5,040 nucleotides of DNA, taken from positions 1 to 5,040 of the forward strand of contig QMUB01000113.1 of NCBI GenBank assembly GCA_003663695.1, written 5' to 3'. A program made the position numbers and the translations under genes. The notes beneath the pieces were generated by a model, which had not been told where the DNA came from, did not search any database, and was given only the letters and a program-made list of their open reading frames with translations. The number at the start of each line of letters is the position of its first letter. Position 1 is the first letter of the stretch. Source of the stretch: Thermococci archaeon (GTDB lineage Archaea; Methanobacteriota_B; Thermococci; Thermococcales; Thermococcaceae). Positions 1-5,040 of the stretch are shown in pieces.

Positions 1-131
1 AACTTTGCGGTGCCTTATTTTCCGGATTTGGTACTGTTAGGATAATCGTGGCGTGGGTGTAGTTCTAGTTTCTTTTATGGGCATTATCAAAAGCATTCTC
101 CCATCCTAAAAGTATCCCGGATTTTAAGGAT

Positions 132-145
132 AAGGTTTTTAAATA
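132..145 (+). promoter_or_regulatory. Archaeal promoter (BRE + TATA box) for the KH-protein/aspS unit
   Basis: A purine element AAGG (132-135) directly precedes the A/T run TTTTTAAATA (136-145), the usual BRE/TATA arrangement of Thermococcales promoters. With normal spacing, transcription would begin near 163-170. That leaves a leader of about 45-50 nt before the GTG at 215. It is the best promoter match in the upstream region. The start site itself is inferred. Confidence 0.7.
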
Positions 146-166
146 AGCTCCCACAAAAAAAGCTTA
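144..166. repeat. Short inverted repeat downstream of the TATA box
   Basis: TAAGCT (144-149) and AGCTTA (161-166) are perfect reverse complements separated by 11 bases of C/A-rich sequence. The left arm overlaps the end of the TATA box and the right arm sits at the predicted transcription start. A dimeric repressor could bind there and block TBP/TFB or RNA polymerase. With only 6-bp arms in A/T-rich DNA, chance is a real alternative. Confidence 0.3.
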
Positions 167-201
167 GCTCTTGGATTCACGATTATTCTACTGGAAAAAT
201 G

Positions 202-209
202 GGAGGTGA
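202..209 (+). promoter_or_regulatory. Shine-Dalgarno site that fixes the KH-protein start
   Basis: GGAGGTGA is a full 8-base match to the complement of the archaeal 16S rRNA 3' end. It lies 5 nt before the GTG at 215. The longer open frame would begin at the GTG at 206, which is inside this site, so 206 is very unlikely to be the start. Confidence 0.85.
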
Positions 210-214
210 GCAAA

Positions 215-712
215 GTGAAAGCACCGATCTGTGAGGTTTGTTTGAAAACGGAGGATATTTTGTGCCCCGCGGATGAGAAGAAACTTCAGGAGGGGATAAT
301 TTCTGAGCTCGATGTTAAGGTAGCAAGGCTATTGTACAAGCTCATTGGCGATGCAGATGTTGAGTTTAAGAAGGCTGTAGAAGCGGGGGATTTGGTTGTT
401 ATTATCGTGGGCGAGGGCCAAGTGGCGCTCGTCATCGGGAAGGGAGGCAAAAATGTTAAACTCCTGATGAGGGAGCTGGGTAAGAGGGTGAGGATAATTG
501 AAGACACGAAGGATATTAAGAAGCTTGCCACGGATCTTTTAATTCCCGCCAGACTCTTCGGTGTTAATATAGTGTATAAACCCGATGGAGGGCATTACTA
601 CAAGATTCTGGTTCCCAGAATGGATAAGCAGAGGCTTCCTGCGCCCAGTGAAATGCTTGAGAAGATAATCTCTCAAATAATTGGAGAAGATGCTAAAATC
701 GTGTTTGCGTGA
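215..712 (+). CDS. NusA-like KH-domain RNA-binding protein
   Basis: This encodes a 165-residue cytoplasmic protein of the archaeal NusA-related KH family, thought to bind RNA during transcription; its exact target is not known to me. The N-terminus carries C6-x2-C9-x7-C17, a zinc-knuckle-like motif with Asp20 where a fourth Cys would fall. A KH core spans about residues 58-97, with the RNA-binding GxxG loop as GKGG at 75-78. Residues about 111-165 have the strand-helix-strand pattern of a second KH but lack GxxG. The S1 and polymerase-binding domains of bacterial NusA are absent, as expected for archaeal forms. GTG 215 is chosen over GTG 206 because of the SD at 202-209 and because the protein then begins MKAPICEVC, as I recall for Thermococcales relatives. 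It is the first gene of a unit with aspS, 5 nt downstream. Family assignment is firm; a role in elongation is inferred. Confidence 0.85.
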   Translation: MKAPICEVCLKTEDILCPADEKKLQEGIISELDVKVARLLYKLIGDADVEFKKAVEAGDLVVIIVGEGQVALVIGKGGKNVKLLMRELGKRVRIIEDTKDIKKLATDLLIPARLFGVNIVYKPDGGHYYKILVPRMDKQRLPAPSEMLEKIISQIIGEDAKIVFA

Positions 713-717
713 TGCCT

Positions 718-2034
718 ATGTACAGAACCCACTACTCAAGCCAGATAAGTGAGGAGTTAGATGGAGAAAAGATCAAAGTAGCAGGATGGGTTTATGAGGT
801 TAAAGACCTTGGAGGGATTAAATTTCTCTGGATAAGGGATAGAGAGGGCATAATCCAGATAACCGCACCCAAGAAGAAGGTTGATCCGGAGCTCTTCAAA
901 ATCATTCCCCATCTGAATGCCGAGGATGTTGTTGCTGTGGAGGGTATTGTTAATTTCACGCCAAAAGCTAAACTCGGCTTTGAGATAATCCCTGAGAAGC
1001 TAGAGATCCTGAGTAAAGCTCAAAGCCCCCTTCCCCTTGACCCTTCGGGGAAAGTTAAGGCCGAGCTGGACACCCGGCTGGACAACCGCTTCATGGACTT
1101 AAGAAGACCTGATGTAATGGCGATATTTAAGATACGCTCAAATGTTTTTAAAGCGGTCAGAGAATTTTTCTACAGTGAAAAATTCGTTGAAATTCACACT
1201 CCCAAAATTATAGCTACCGCGACGGAAGGAGGAACTGAGCTCTTTCCCATGAAGTATTTTGAGGAGGATGCCTTTCTTGCACAGTCTCCACAGCTCTATA
1301 AGCAGATAATGATGGCTTCTGGTCTGGATCGGGTTTTTGAGATAGCTCCCATATTCAGAGCCGAAGAGCACAACACAACGCGGCATTTAAACGAGGCATG
1401 GAGTATTGATGCAGAGATGGCTTTTATAGAGAATGAGGAAGAAGTTATGGGGCTTCTCGAACGTTTGGTAACCTATGCGGTGAAGTACATTAAGGAGCAC
1501 AATGAGAGAGAGCTTGAAATCCTAGGCATGGAACTGGAAGTCCCGAAGCTTCCTTTAAGACGCATAAGTTATACTGATGCGCTGGAAATCCTGAACGATC
1601 TTGGAAAGGAGATCCCCTGGGGGGAGGATATTGACACAGAAGGCGAGAGGCTCCTTGGAAGTTACATAAAAGAGGAATACGGGGAAGATTTGTATTTCCT
1701 GTATCAGTATCCAAGTGAAGCAAAGCCCTTCTACATAATGAAATACGATAATAAACCAGAGATTTCGAGATCATTTGATTTGGAGTACAGGGGAATCGAG
1801 ATTACCTCGGGGGGGCAAAGAGAACATAGGTATGACATCCTAAAGGCACAGATTGCGGAGAAAGGGCTGAAGGTTGAGAGTTTCGAGTTTTACCTCAAAC
1901 CCTTCCGCTACGGCATGCCCCCGCATGGTGGATTTGGCTTGGGTGCGGAGCGCTTGATCAAGCAGATGCTCAACCTGCCCAATATCAGGGAGGTCATTCT
2001 TTTCCCGAGGGATAGGAAAAGACTCACACCATAA
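718..2034 (+). CDS. aspS: Aspartyl-tRNA synthetase (archaeal/eukaryotic type)
   Basis: This class IIb enzyme activates Asp with ATP and charges tRNA(Asp) in the cytoplasm. Residues about 1-100 form the OB-fold anticodon-binding domain. The catalytic core follows: the flipping loop with Glu170 (TEGGTE), the Asp-binding QSPQLYK (189-195), motif 2 with Arg214 and Glu216 ([11 protein letters not shown]), [10 protein letters not shown], and motif 3 with Arg412 (GFGLGAER, 405-412). At 438 residues it matches the length of the Thermococcus kodakarensis enzyme as I remember it, and the sequence is very close. Three in-frame starts exist (GTG 709, ATG 712, ATG 718). ATG 718 is preferred because it gives MYRTHYSS, the known N-terminus, and a partial SD (GTGAT, 709-713) lies 4 nt upstream. 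It follows the KH gene by 5 nt and is probably cotranscribed. Lys85 suggests a tRNA(Asp)-specific rather than Asp/Asn enzyme, but residue 26 is Tyr where T. kodakarensis has Trp. Confidence 0.98.
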   Translation: MYRTHYSSQISEELDGEKIKVAGWVYEVKDLGGIKFLWIRDREGIIQITAPKKKVDPELFKIIPHLNAEDVVAVEGIVNFTPKAKLGFEIIPEKLEILSKAQSPLPLDPSGKVKAELDTRLDNRFMDLRRPDVMAIFKIRSNVFKAVREFFYSEKFVEIHTPKIIATATEGGTELFPMKYFEEDAFLAQSPQLYKQIMMASGLDRVFEIAPIFRAEEHNTTRHLNEAWSIDAEMAFIENEEEVMGLLERLVTYAVKYIKEHNERELEILGMELEVPKLPLRRISYTDALEILNDLGKEIPWGEDIDTEGERLLGSYIKEEYGEDLYFLYQYPSEAKPFYIMKYDNKPEISRSFDLEYRGIEITSGGQREHRYDILKAQIAEKGLKVESFEFYLKPFRYGMPPHGGFGLGAERLIKQMLNLPNIREVILFPRDRKRLTP

Positions 2035-2053
2035 GACCTTTATACCTTTTTAA
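2034..2053 (+). promoter_or_regulatory. Candidate TATA promoter for the surface-protein gene
   Basis: The A/T-rich segment containing TTTATA (2039-2044) and TTTTTAA (2047-2053) is the best TATA candidate in the 72-bp gap. It would place transcription start at about 2067-2080, upstream of the SD at 2095. A second candidate, TACATTTTTAG (2058-2068), would give a leader of only about 15 nt. The BRE is weak, so the exact box is uncertain. Confidence 0.45.
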
Positions 2054-2068
2054 CGTTTACATTTTTAG
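2035..2068 (+). terminator. Oligo-T terminator region after aspS
   Basis: Directly after the aspS stop are three T-rich runs: CCTTTATACC, CCTTTTTAA and ACATTTTTAG. Archaeal RNA polymerase terminates at such U-tracts without needing a hairpin, and I see no convincing stem here. The same bases also serve as the likely promoter of the next gene, so the two roles overlap. Confidence 0.4.
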
Positions 2069-2094
2069 TTAACGGAGGTTAAGCACAACACCAA

Positions 2095-2101
2095 GGGGGA
2101 G
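2095..2101 (+). promoter_or_regulatory. Shine-Dalgarno site of the surface-protein gene
   Basis: GGGGGAG lies 5 nt upstream of ATG 2107, the same spacing as at the other starts in this window. A second, better match (GGAGGT, 2074-2079) lies 27 nt before the ATG with no start codon at a usable distance, so it probably does not serve this gene. Confidence 0.6.
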
Positions 2102-2106
2102 AAAAT

Positions 2107-4158
2107 ATGAAGAAGATGGCCATATTATTAATCGGTTTAATTTTGTTTGCAGTCCCATTTTTTCCCAGTGTTAAATCTGCCCAAAAACCGGATTATGCGA
2201 AACTAACGCTCGTAAAGTTAGGACTGAAGGATTCAATCATCTTTGGGAATTATGAAATAAAGTTCGCGGATGTAAATCCCGATTGGACGCAGGCTCTTAT
2301 AGAAATTTACAAAAAAGGTGAGTCCAAACCATCGAAGACTGCACTTCTCACAAGCGGGGGTAGAATGTTTTATCCCGATAGCACAAATCCAATCCTTGAA
2401 GTGAGTATAGGATACATAATGTCCTACAACAAGGTTATCTATCTGGAAGCTGGTTCTCCTTTGAAAAAAGCGGAATCCAAAACCCTTGATGAAGGAAAAA
2501 CCTACAAGCCGACATATCTGGATGGAAAGGTCTCCATAAAGCTCGTTGATGTTACGGATTCAAGCGCCAAATTCACCGTAACCCTCAATGGAATAAGCTA
2601 TACGAAGACCATAGAGGAAGATTCAGGTCAGGGTTTTGGATATAAGATAAGCAGCGACATCTCCTATTATCCCTTCGTATGGATTAAGGTGACAAAGGCT
2701 GTTAAGAACGATTATGCAGAATTTGATATATGGATACCCACTTACCCCGTGACCTCAGTATCCGTGAAAAGGGCTTCTCAAACGGGCACTCAAAATCAAA
2801 CCCAGGGAGCTCCGGATACAGTGGTTTACAACGATGTCATGTATAAGGATGAAATCCTGAATATATACTACAACGGCACAACATACAAGCTTCGCCTGAA
2901 CCAGGTTGGATTGTACTCAAGCTTCTCCCTCTTCAAGGGGACAACCCCCCTAGAAACCTTCCAGGTTAAAGCTGGAGGCTATCATGAGAGCGATAAAGCC
3001 CCGATTGGAGTGGAAGTCGTTAAGGATTCCTATGACACGGAATATAACAGGCTCACGGTTAAGGTTTGGGCACCTCATGGAGCAAGCGCCCCTCCGATTT
3101 TAAGGGAAGCCAAACTGAAGCTCATAGTTGAAACTACTTCAAAGAAGATAATGCTCGGGGATAAGATGATACTGACAGTGAAGGTCGTGAATGAGGGGAA
3201 AGGTAAGGCTTTTGGGTTGAAATTGAATTCAAATATTCCAAACGGGCTTGAGCAGGAGGTCTACCCCGAAAAGCTCACAATAACAAAGCTCGATGCCTTC
3301 TCCGAGTATCCCTTGGCAACTTACATATTGACGCCCTCGCAAGTGGGCTCATACCAGATAGGTAAGTTTGGAGTAGAGTACTACGATGAGTTTGGGAATC
3401 TCAAGAAAGTTGAATCGGACACCATTGGTGCACTGAAGGTCTACACCCTTCCAAAAATAGAGCTAAACGTGGATAATGATTACTTTAAGGTTGATACAAG
3501 CAAGGATAACAAAGTTAAGGTCAAATTCAACGTCGTTCTCGAAAAGGGGAATCCAGCGTTCGAATTTATTGAGAACGCAACGCTTCACTTGGAATTCCCC
3601 GATTCATTGAACGCTTACAGCAGGGATATATCCCTCGGAGATCTAAGGGCAAACGAGTCCATATCAAAGGAGATAATCTTCACGGTTAACAAAGCGGAAT
3701 TGAGCAAGGTAAGCGCCACATTAACTTACAAAGACGCCCTTGGAGAGGAACACCAGATTGAATTCCCCAATTTGGTGATTATAGATGCTGTTCCTCCAGC
3801 CATTGTTGAGAAGAAGGTAAAGGTATATCCCGAAGCTCAGGAGCTTCCATCCTTTGTCAATGCAACTCTAGCAGGATTGGACAATGAAACAAGGGCACTG
3901 CTTGCTGAAGAGCTCAAGAATGTGAGCGAAGCATATATTCCCCCACAACCTCCAAAGACCAACTGGTGGGCGGTATTTGCCATACTCTTCCTGATATTTG
4001 GAATAGGGTTTGGAGTCGCCTACTACAACCTCAAGGGCAAATACGAGGAAGCCCAGAGAAAGCTTGCCAGAAGAAAGCCAAAGCCCGGAGGGCTCCCGCT
4101 TAAGAAAGAGGAGGAAGTAAAGGAAGAATTAGAGGATAAGGGTATTGAGACCCTCTGA
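2107..4158 (+). CDS. Type I membrane surface protein with S-layer-like beta domains, function unknown
   Basis: I do not recognise a specific function for this 683-residue protein, but its layout is clear. Residues 1-25 form a Sec signal peptide: MKKM, a hydrophobic core, then cleavage near VKSA/QK. Residues about 33-325 hold three related beta-rich units (cores about 49-116, 142-212 and 260-322), joined between the second and third by a Q/T linker. Residues about 335-445 and 448-560 resemble two Ig-like CARDB/COG1361 (S-layer-associated) domains; the first contains the typical LGDKMILTVKVVNEGKGKA. A stalk (561-618) ends in a Pro-rich segment, IPPQPPK. One membrane helix spans about 620-640, followed by a 43-residue tail that is first basic and then Glu-rich. 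Seven N-x-S/T sequons lie on the predicted outer side (N230, N256, N490, N516, N585, N593, N605). The likely place is the outer face of the cell membrane under the S-layer. It has its own promoter and terminator, so it probably forms a single-gene unit. Confidence 0.85.
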   Translation: MKKMAILLIGLILFAVPFFPSVKSAQKPDYAKLTLVKLGLKDSIIFGNYEIKFADVNPDWTQALIEIYKKGESKPSKTALLTSGGRMFYPDSTNPILEVSIGYIMSYNKVIYLEAGSPLKKAESKTLDEGKTYKPTYLDGKVSIKLVDVTDSSAKFTVTLNGISYTKTIEEDSGQGFGYKISSDISYYPFVWIKVTKAVKNDYAEFDIWIPTYPVTSVSVKRASQTGTQNQTQGAPDTVVYNDVMYKDEILNIYYNGTTYKLRLNQVGLYSSFSLFKGTTPLETFQVKAGGYHESDKAPIGVEVVKDSYDTEYNRLTVKVWAPHGASAPPILREAKLKLIVETTSKKIMLGDKMILTVKVVNEGKGKAFGLKLNSNIPNGLEQEVYPEKLTITKLDAFSEYPLATYILTPSQVGSYQIGKFGVEYYDEFGNLKKVESDTIGALKVYTLPKIELNVDNDYFKVDTSKDNKVKVKFNVVLEKGNPAFEFIENATLHLEFPDSLNAYSRDISLGDLRANESISKEIIFTVNKAELSKVSATLTYKDALGEEHQIEFPNLVIIDAVPPAIVEKKVKVYPEAQELPSFVNATLAGLDNETRALLAEELKNVSEAYIPPQPPKTNWWAVFAILFLIFGIGFGVAYYNLKGKYEEAQRKLARRKPKPGGLPLKKEEEVKEELEDKGIETL

Positions 4159-4170
4159 TTTCTTTTCTTA
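4139..4170 (+). terminator. Hairpin plus U-tract at the end of the surface-protein gene
   Basis: AGGGT (4139-4143) pairs with ACCCT (4150-4154) around a 6-nt loop, and the pyrimidine tract TTTCTTTTCTT follows from 4159. The stem lies in the last codons of the gene, ending just before the TGA at 4156-4158. The 5-bp stem is modest, but the U-rich tract alone would favour archaeal termination. Confidence 0.5.
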
Positions 4171-4182
4171 AACTTTTTAAAC
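4168..4182 (+). promoter_or_regulatory. TATA promoter for pth2-truD
   Basis: TTAAA (4168-4172) precedes CTTTTTAAAC (4173-4182), a standard Thermococcales TATA element about 36 nt before ATG 4213. Expected initiation is near 4200-4206, so the mRNA would have a very short leader of about 7-13 nt, just enough to contain the GGTGA ribosome-binding site at 4204-4208. Confidence 0.65.
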
Positions 4183-4212
4183 CCTCTTTTCCCTCCTATT
4201 CTTGGTGAGAGA

Positions 4213-4569
4213 ATGTTTGCATACAAGCAGGTCATGGTTATTAGGAAGGATTTAAAACTCAGCAGGGGAAAATTGGCAGTTCAGGTTGCCCATGGTGCAG
4301 TAACAGCAGCTTTCAAAGCTTCGAAAGATAAACCCGAGTGGTTTAAGGCATGGTTTCATGAGGGACAGAAGAAAGCCGTGGTAAAGGTGGAGAATGAGAG
4401 GGAACTCTTCGAGCTCATGGAAAGGGCTAAGGTTCTTGATCTGCCATACGCATTGATAAGAGATGCAGGATTGACCGAGATTCCTCCAGGGACTGTAACA
4501 TGCTTGGCAGTTGGCCCGGCTCCAGAAGAGCTTGTGGATAGAGTAACCGGACATTTAAAGCTGCTTTAG
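4213..4569 (+). CDS. pth2: Peptidyl-tRNA hydrolase, Pth2 type
   Basis: This cytoplasmic enzyme cleaves the ester bond between nascent peptide and tRNA on peptidyl-tRNAs that fall off ribosomes, returning free tRNA to the pool. It is the archaeal/eukaryotic Pth2 type, unrelated in fold to bacterial Pth. The protein is 118 residues, full length for the family, and very similar to the Pyrococcus horikoshii enzyme as I recall it. Family signatures are GKLAVQVAHGA with Lys20, Gln24 and His27 near the N-terminus, and RDAGLTEIPPGT with Asp84 and Thr94, followed by VTCLAVGP. The conserved catalytic-site residues I can check are present. ATG 4213 is supported by GGTGA (4204-4208) 4 nt upstream and by the homolog N-terminus. 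It leads a unit with truD, whose start lies 9 nt after this stop codon. Confidence 0.98.
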   Translation: MFAYKQVMVIRKDLKLSRGKLAVQVAHGAVTAAFKASKDKPEWFKAWFHEGQKKAVVKVENERELFELMERAKVLDLPYALIRDAGLTEIPPGTVTCLAVGPAPEELVDRVTGHLKLL

Positions 4570-4573
4570 GTGA
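4568..4573 (+). promoter_or_regulatory. Shine-Dalgarno site deciding the truD start
   Basis: AGGTGA overlaps the last two bases of the pth2 TAG stop and lies 5 nt before GTG 4579. The in-frame GTG at 4570 is inside this site and has no SD of its own, so 4579 is the better start. The overlap suggests translational coupling with pth2. Confidence 0.7.
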
Positions 4574-4578
4574 GATGT

Positions 4579-5040
4579 GTGGATTACAAAGAATTTTTTT
4601 CCCAATTCAGATATGTGAGCAAGAGCAGGGGGATAGGAGGTAGGATAAAGGTTTTTCCAGAGGATTTTATAGTGGAGGAGGTAATTTCAAAGAGTGTTTT
4701 TAAAAAGCAGAATTGCCTTATCTATCGCCTTATCAAGAGAAACTGGGACACAATGGTGGTAATTAAGGAGATAGCAAAGCGTGCGGAGATTTCCTACAGG
4801 GATATAGGATTTGCGGGAACTAAAGACAGGCACGGCATAACAACCCAATACATAAGCATCTGCGGGGGAAATTTGAAGGAGCTGAAGGAGAAGATTGATA
4901 GGGTTGAAATAAGCGATGTAAAGCTGGAATTCGTGGGCTATGGAAAAAAGCTCAAGCTCGGCTCTCTATGGGGGAATCGCTTTAAGATACTTGTTAGAGA
5001 GGTGGATATTTCCGTAGAAGAAGCCCTAAAGAGAACGAGG
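4579..5040 (+). CDS. truD: tRNA pseudouridine synthase TruD, 5' part
   Basis: Only the first 154 codons are in the window; the frame is open to the last base and the gene runs off the end. TruD/Pus7-family enzymes turn uridine into pseudouridine in tRNA, classically at U13. Visible signatures are the N-terminal [15 protein letters not shown] (20-34), the [15 protein letters not shown] segment (55-69), the catalytic motif [13 protein letters not shown] with Asp83 as the expected nucleophile, and [11 protein letters not shown] (127-137), a segment also conserved in the family. The start is GTG 4579, giving [12 protein letters not shown], chosen from the SD at 4568-4573; GTG 4570 would add three residues. 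The gene is read with pth2 from the promoter at 4168-4182, linking tRNA modification with tRNA recycling. The identification is firm; completeness of the C-terminal part cannot be judged. Confidence 0.95.
   Translation, partial: MDYKEFFSQFRYVSKSRGIGGRIKVFPEDFIVEEVISKSVFKKQNCLIYRLIKRNWDTMVVIKEIAKRAEISYRDIGFAGTKDRHGITTQYISICGGNLKELKEKIDRVEISDVKLEFVGYGKKLKLGSLWGNRFKILVREVDISVEEALKRTR

Noticed and set aside
37..96. Minus-strand 19-codon frame beginning with ATG at 96 behind a GGGAG site
   Set aside because: It is very short and the peptide (MLLIMPIKETRTTPTPRLS) has no recognisable features. The SD-like purines are easily chance.
206..214. GTG at 206 as the start of the KH protein
   Set aside because: It lies inside the perfect SD GGAGGTGA. 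GTG 215 has ideal 5-nt spacing and matches the remembered homolog N-terminus.
465..470. TGATGA resembling a C/D-box sRNA C box inside the KH gene
   Set aside because: No CTGA D box follows at the expected distance, and the bases encode conserved KH residues.
709..717. GTG 709 or ATG 712 as the start of aspS
   Set aside because: Both would add residues absent from the known Thermococcales AspRS and have no SD. ATG 718 gives MYRTHYSS.
1041..1050. CCC-TTCG-GGG tetraloop hairpin within aspS
   Set aside because: The stem has only 3 bp and encodes part of the conserved linker LDPSGK. No U-tract follows, so a regulatory role is not supported.
1138..1774. Minus-strand open frames of 82 and 94 codons within aspS
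   Set aside because: They lie opposite a well-conserved gene, have no SD or promoter, and show no domain features. They are shadow frames.
4023..4554. Minus-strand open frames opposite the surface-protein tail and pth2
   Set aside because: They overlap firm + strand genes and the intergenic promoter, with low-complexity Ser/Phe-rich translations and no initiation signals.

Overview
The window looks like chromosomal DNA from a hyperthermophilic archaeon of the order Thermococcales (Thermococcus/Pyrococcus/Palaeococcus group). The evidence is the AspRS, Pth2 and TruD sequences, which read like the Thermococcales versions I remember, the archaeal TATA-type promoters, and the strong GGAGGTGA or GGTGA Shine-Dalgarno (SD) sites. 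All five supported genes lie on the + strand and are tightly packed. I see no mobile element, CRISPR array, tRNA or rRNA.

Layout. Positions 1-131 hold no convincing gene; at most the last ~20 codons of an upstream reading frame end at 62. A good promoter (BRE/TATA at 132-145) drives a two-gene unit. Its first gene encodes a 165-residue NusA-like KH-domain protein (215-712), and 5 nt further on comes aspS (718-2034, 438 residues). A T-rich 72-bp gap (2035-2106) appears to combine a terminator with the promoter of a 683-residue type I surface protein (2107-4158). That protein has a signal peptide, three related beta-rich repeats, two Ig-like COG1361/CARDB-type domains, a stalk rich in N-glycosylation sequons, one membrane helix and a charged cytoplasmic tail. 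A small hairpin plus U-tract ends it. A second TATA promoter then drives pth2 (4213-4569) and truD (4579 to past the window end).

How the genes relate. Four of the five genes handle RNA or translation: an RNA-binding KH protein, tRNA(Asp) charging, recycling of dropped-off peptidyl-tRNA, and tRNA pseudouridylation. The surface protein in the middle has its own transcription signals and shows no functional link to its neighbours. Its function is unknown and it is the least explained part of the window.

Start choice differs from the longest open frame at three genes. In the KH gene and in truD the upstream in-frame GTG lies inside or abuts the SD sequence, and in aspS the homolog N-terminus and a partial SD point to the third candidate. 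I did not find a dramatic new system. The points most worth a second look are the repeat architecture of the surface protein, a Tyr at a tRNA-discrimination position of AspRS, and the incomplete cysteine knuckle and degenerate second KH of the NusA-like protein.
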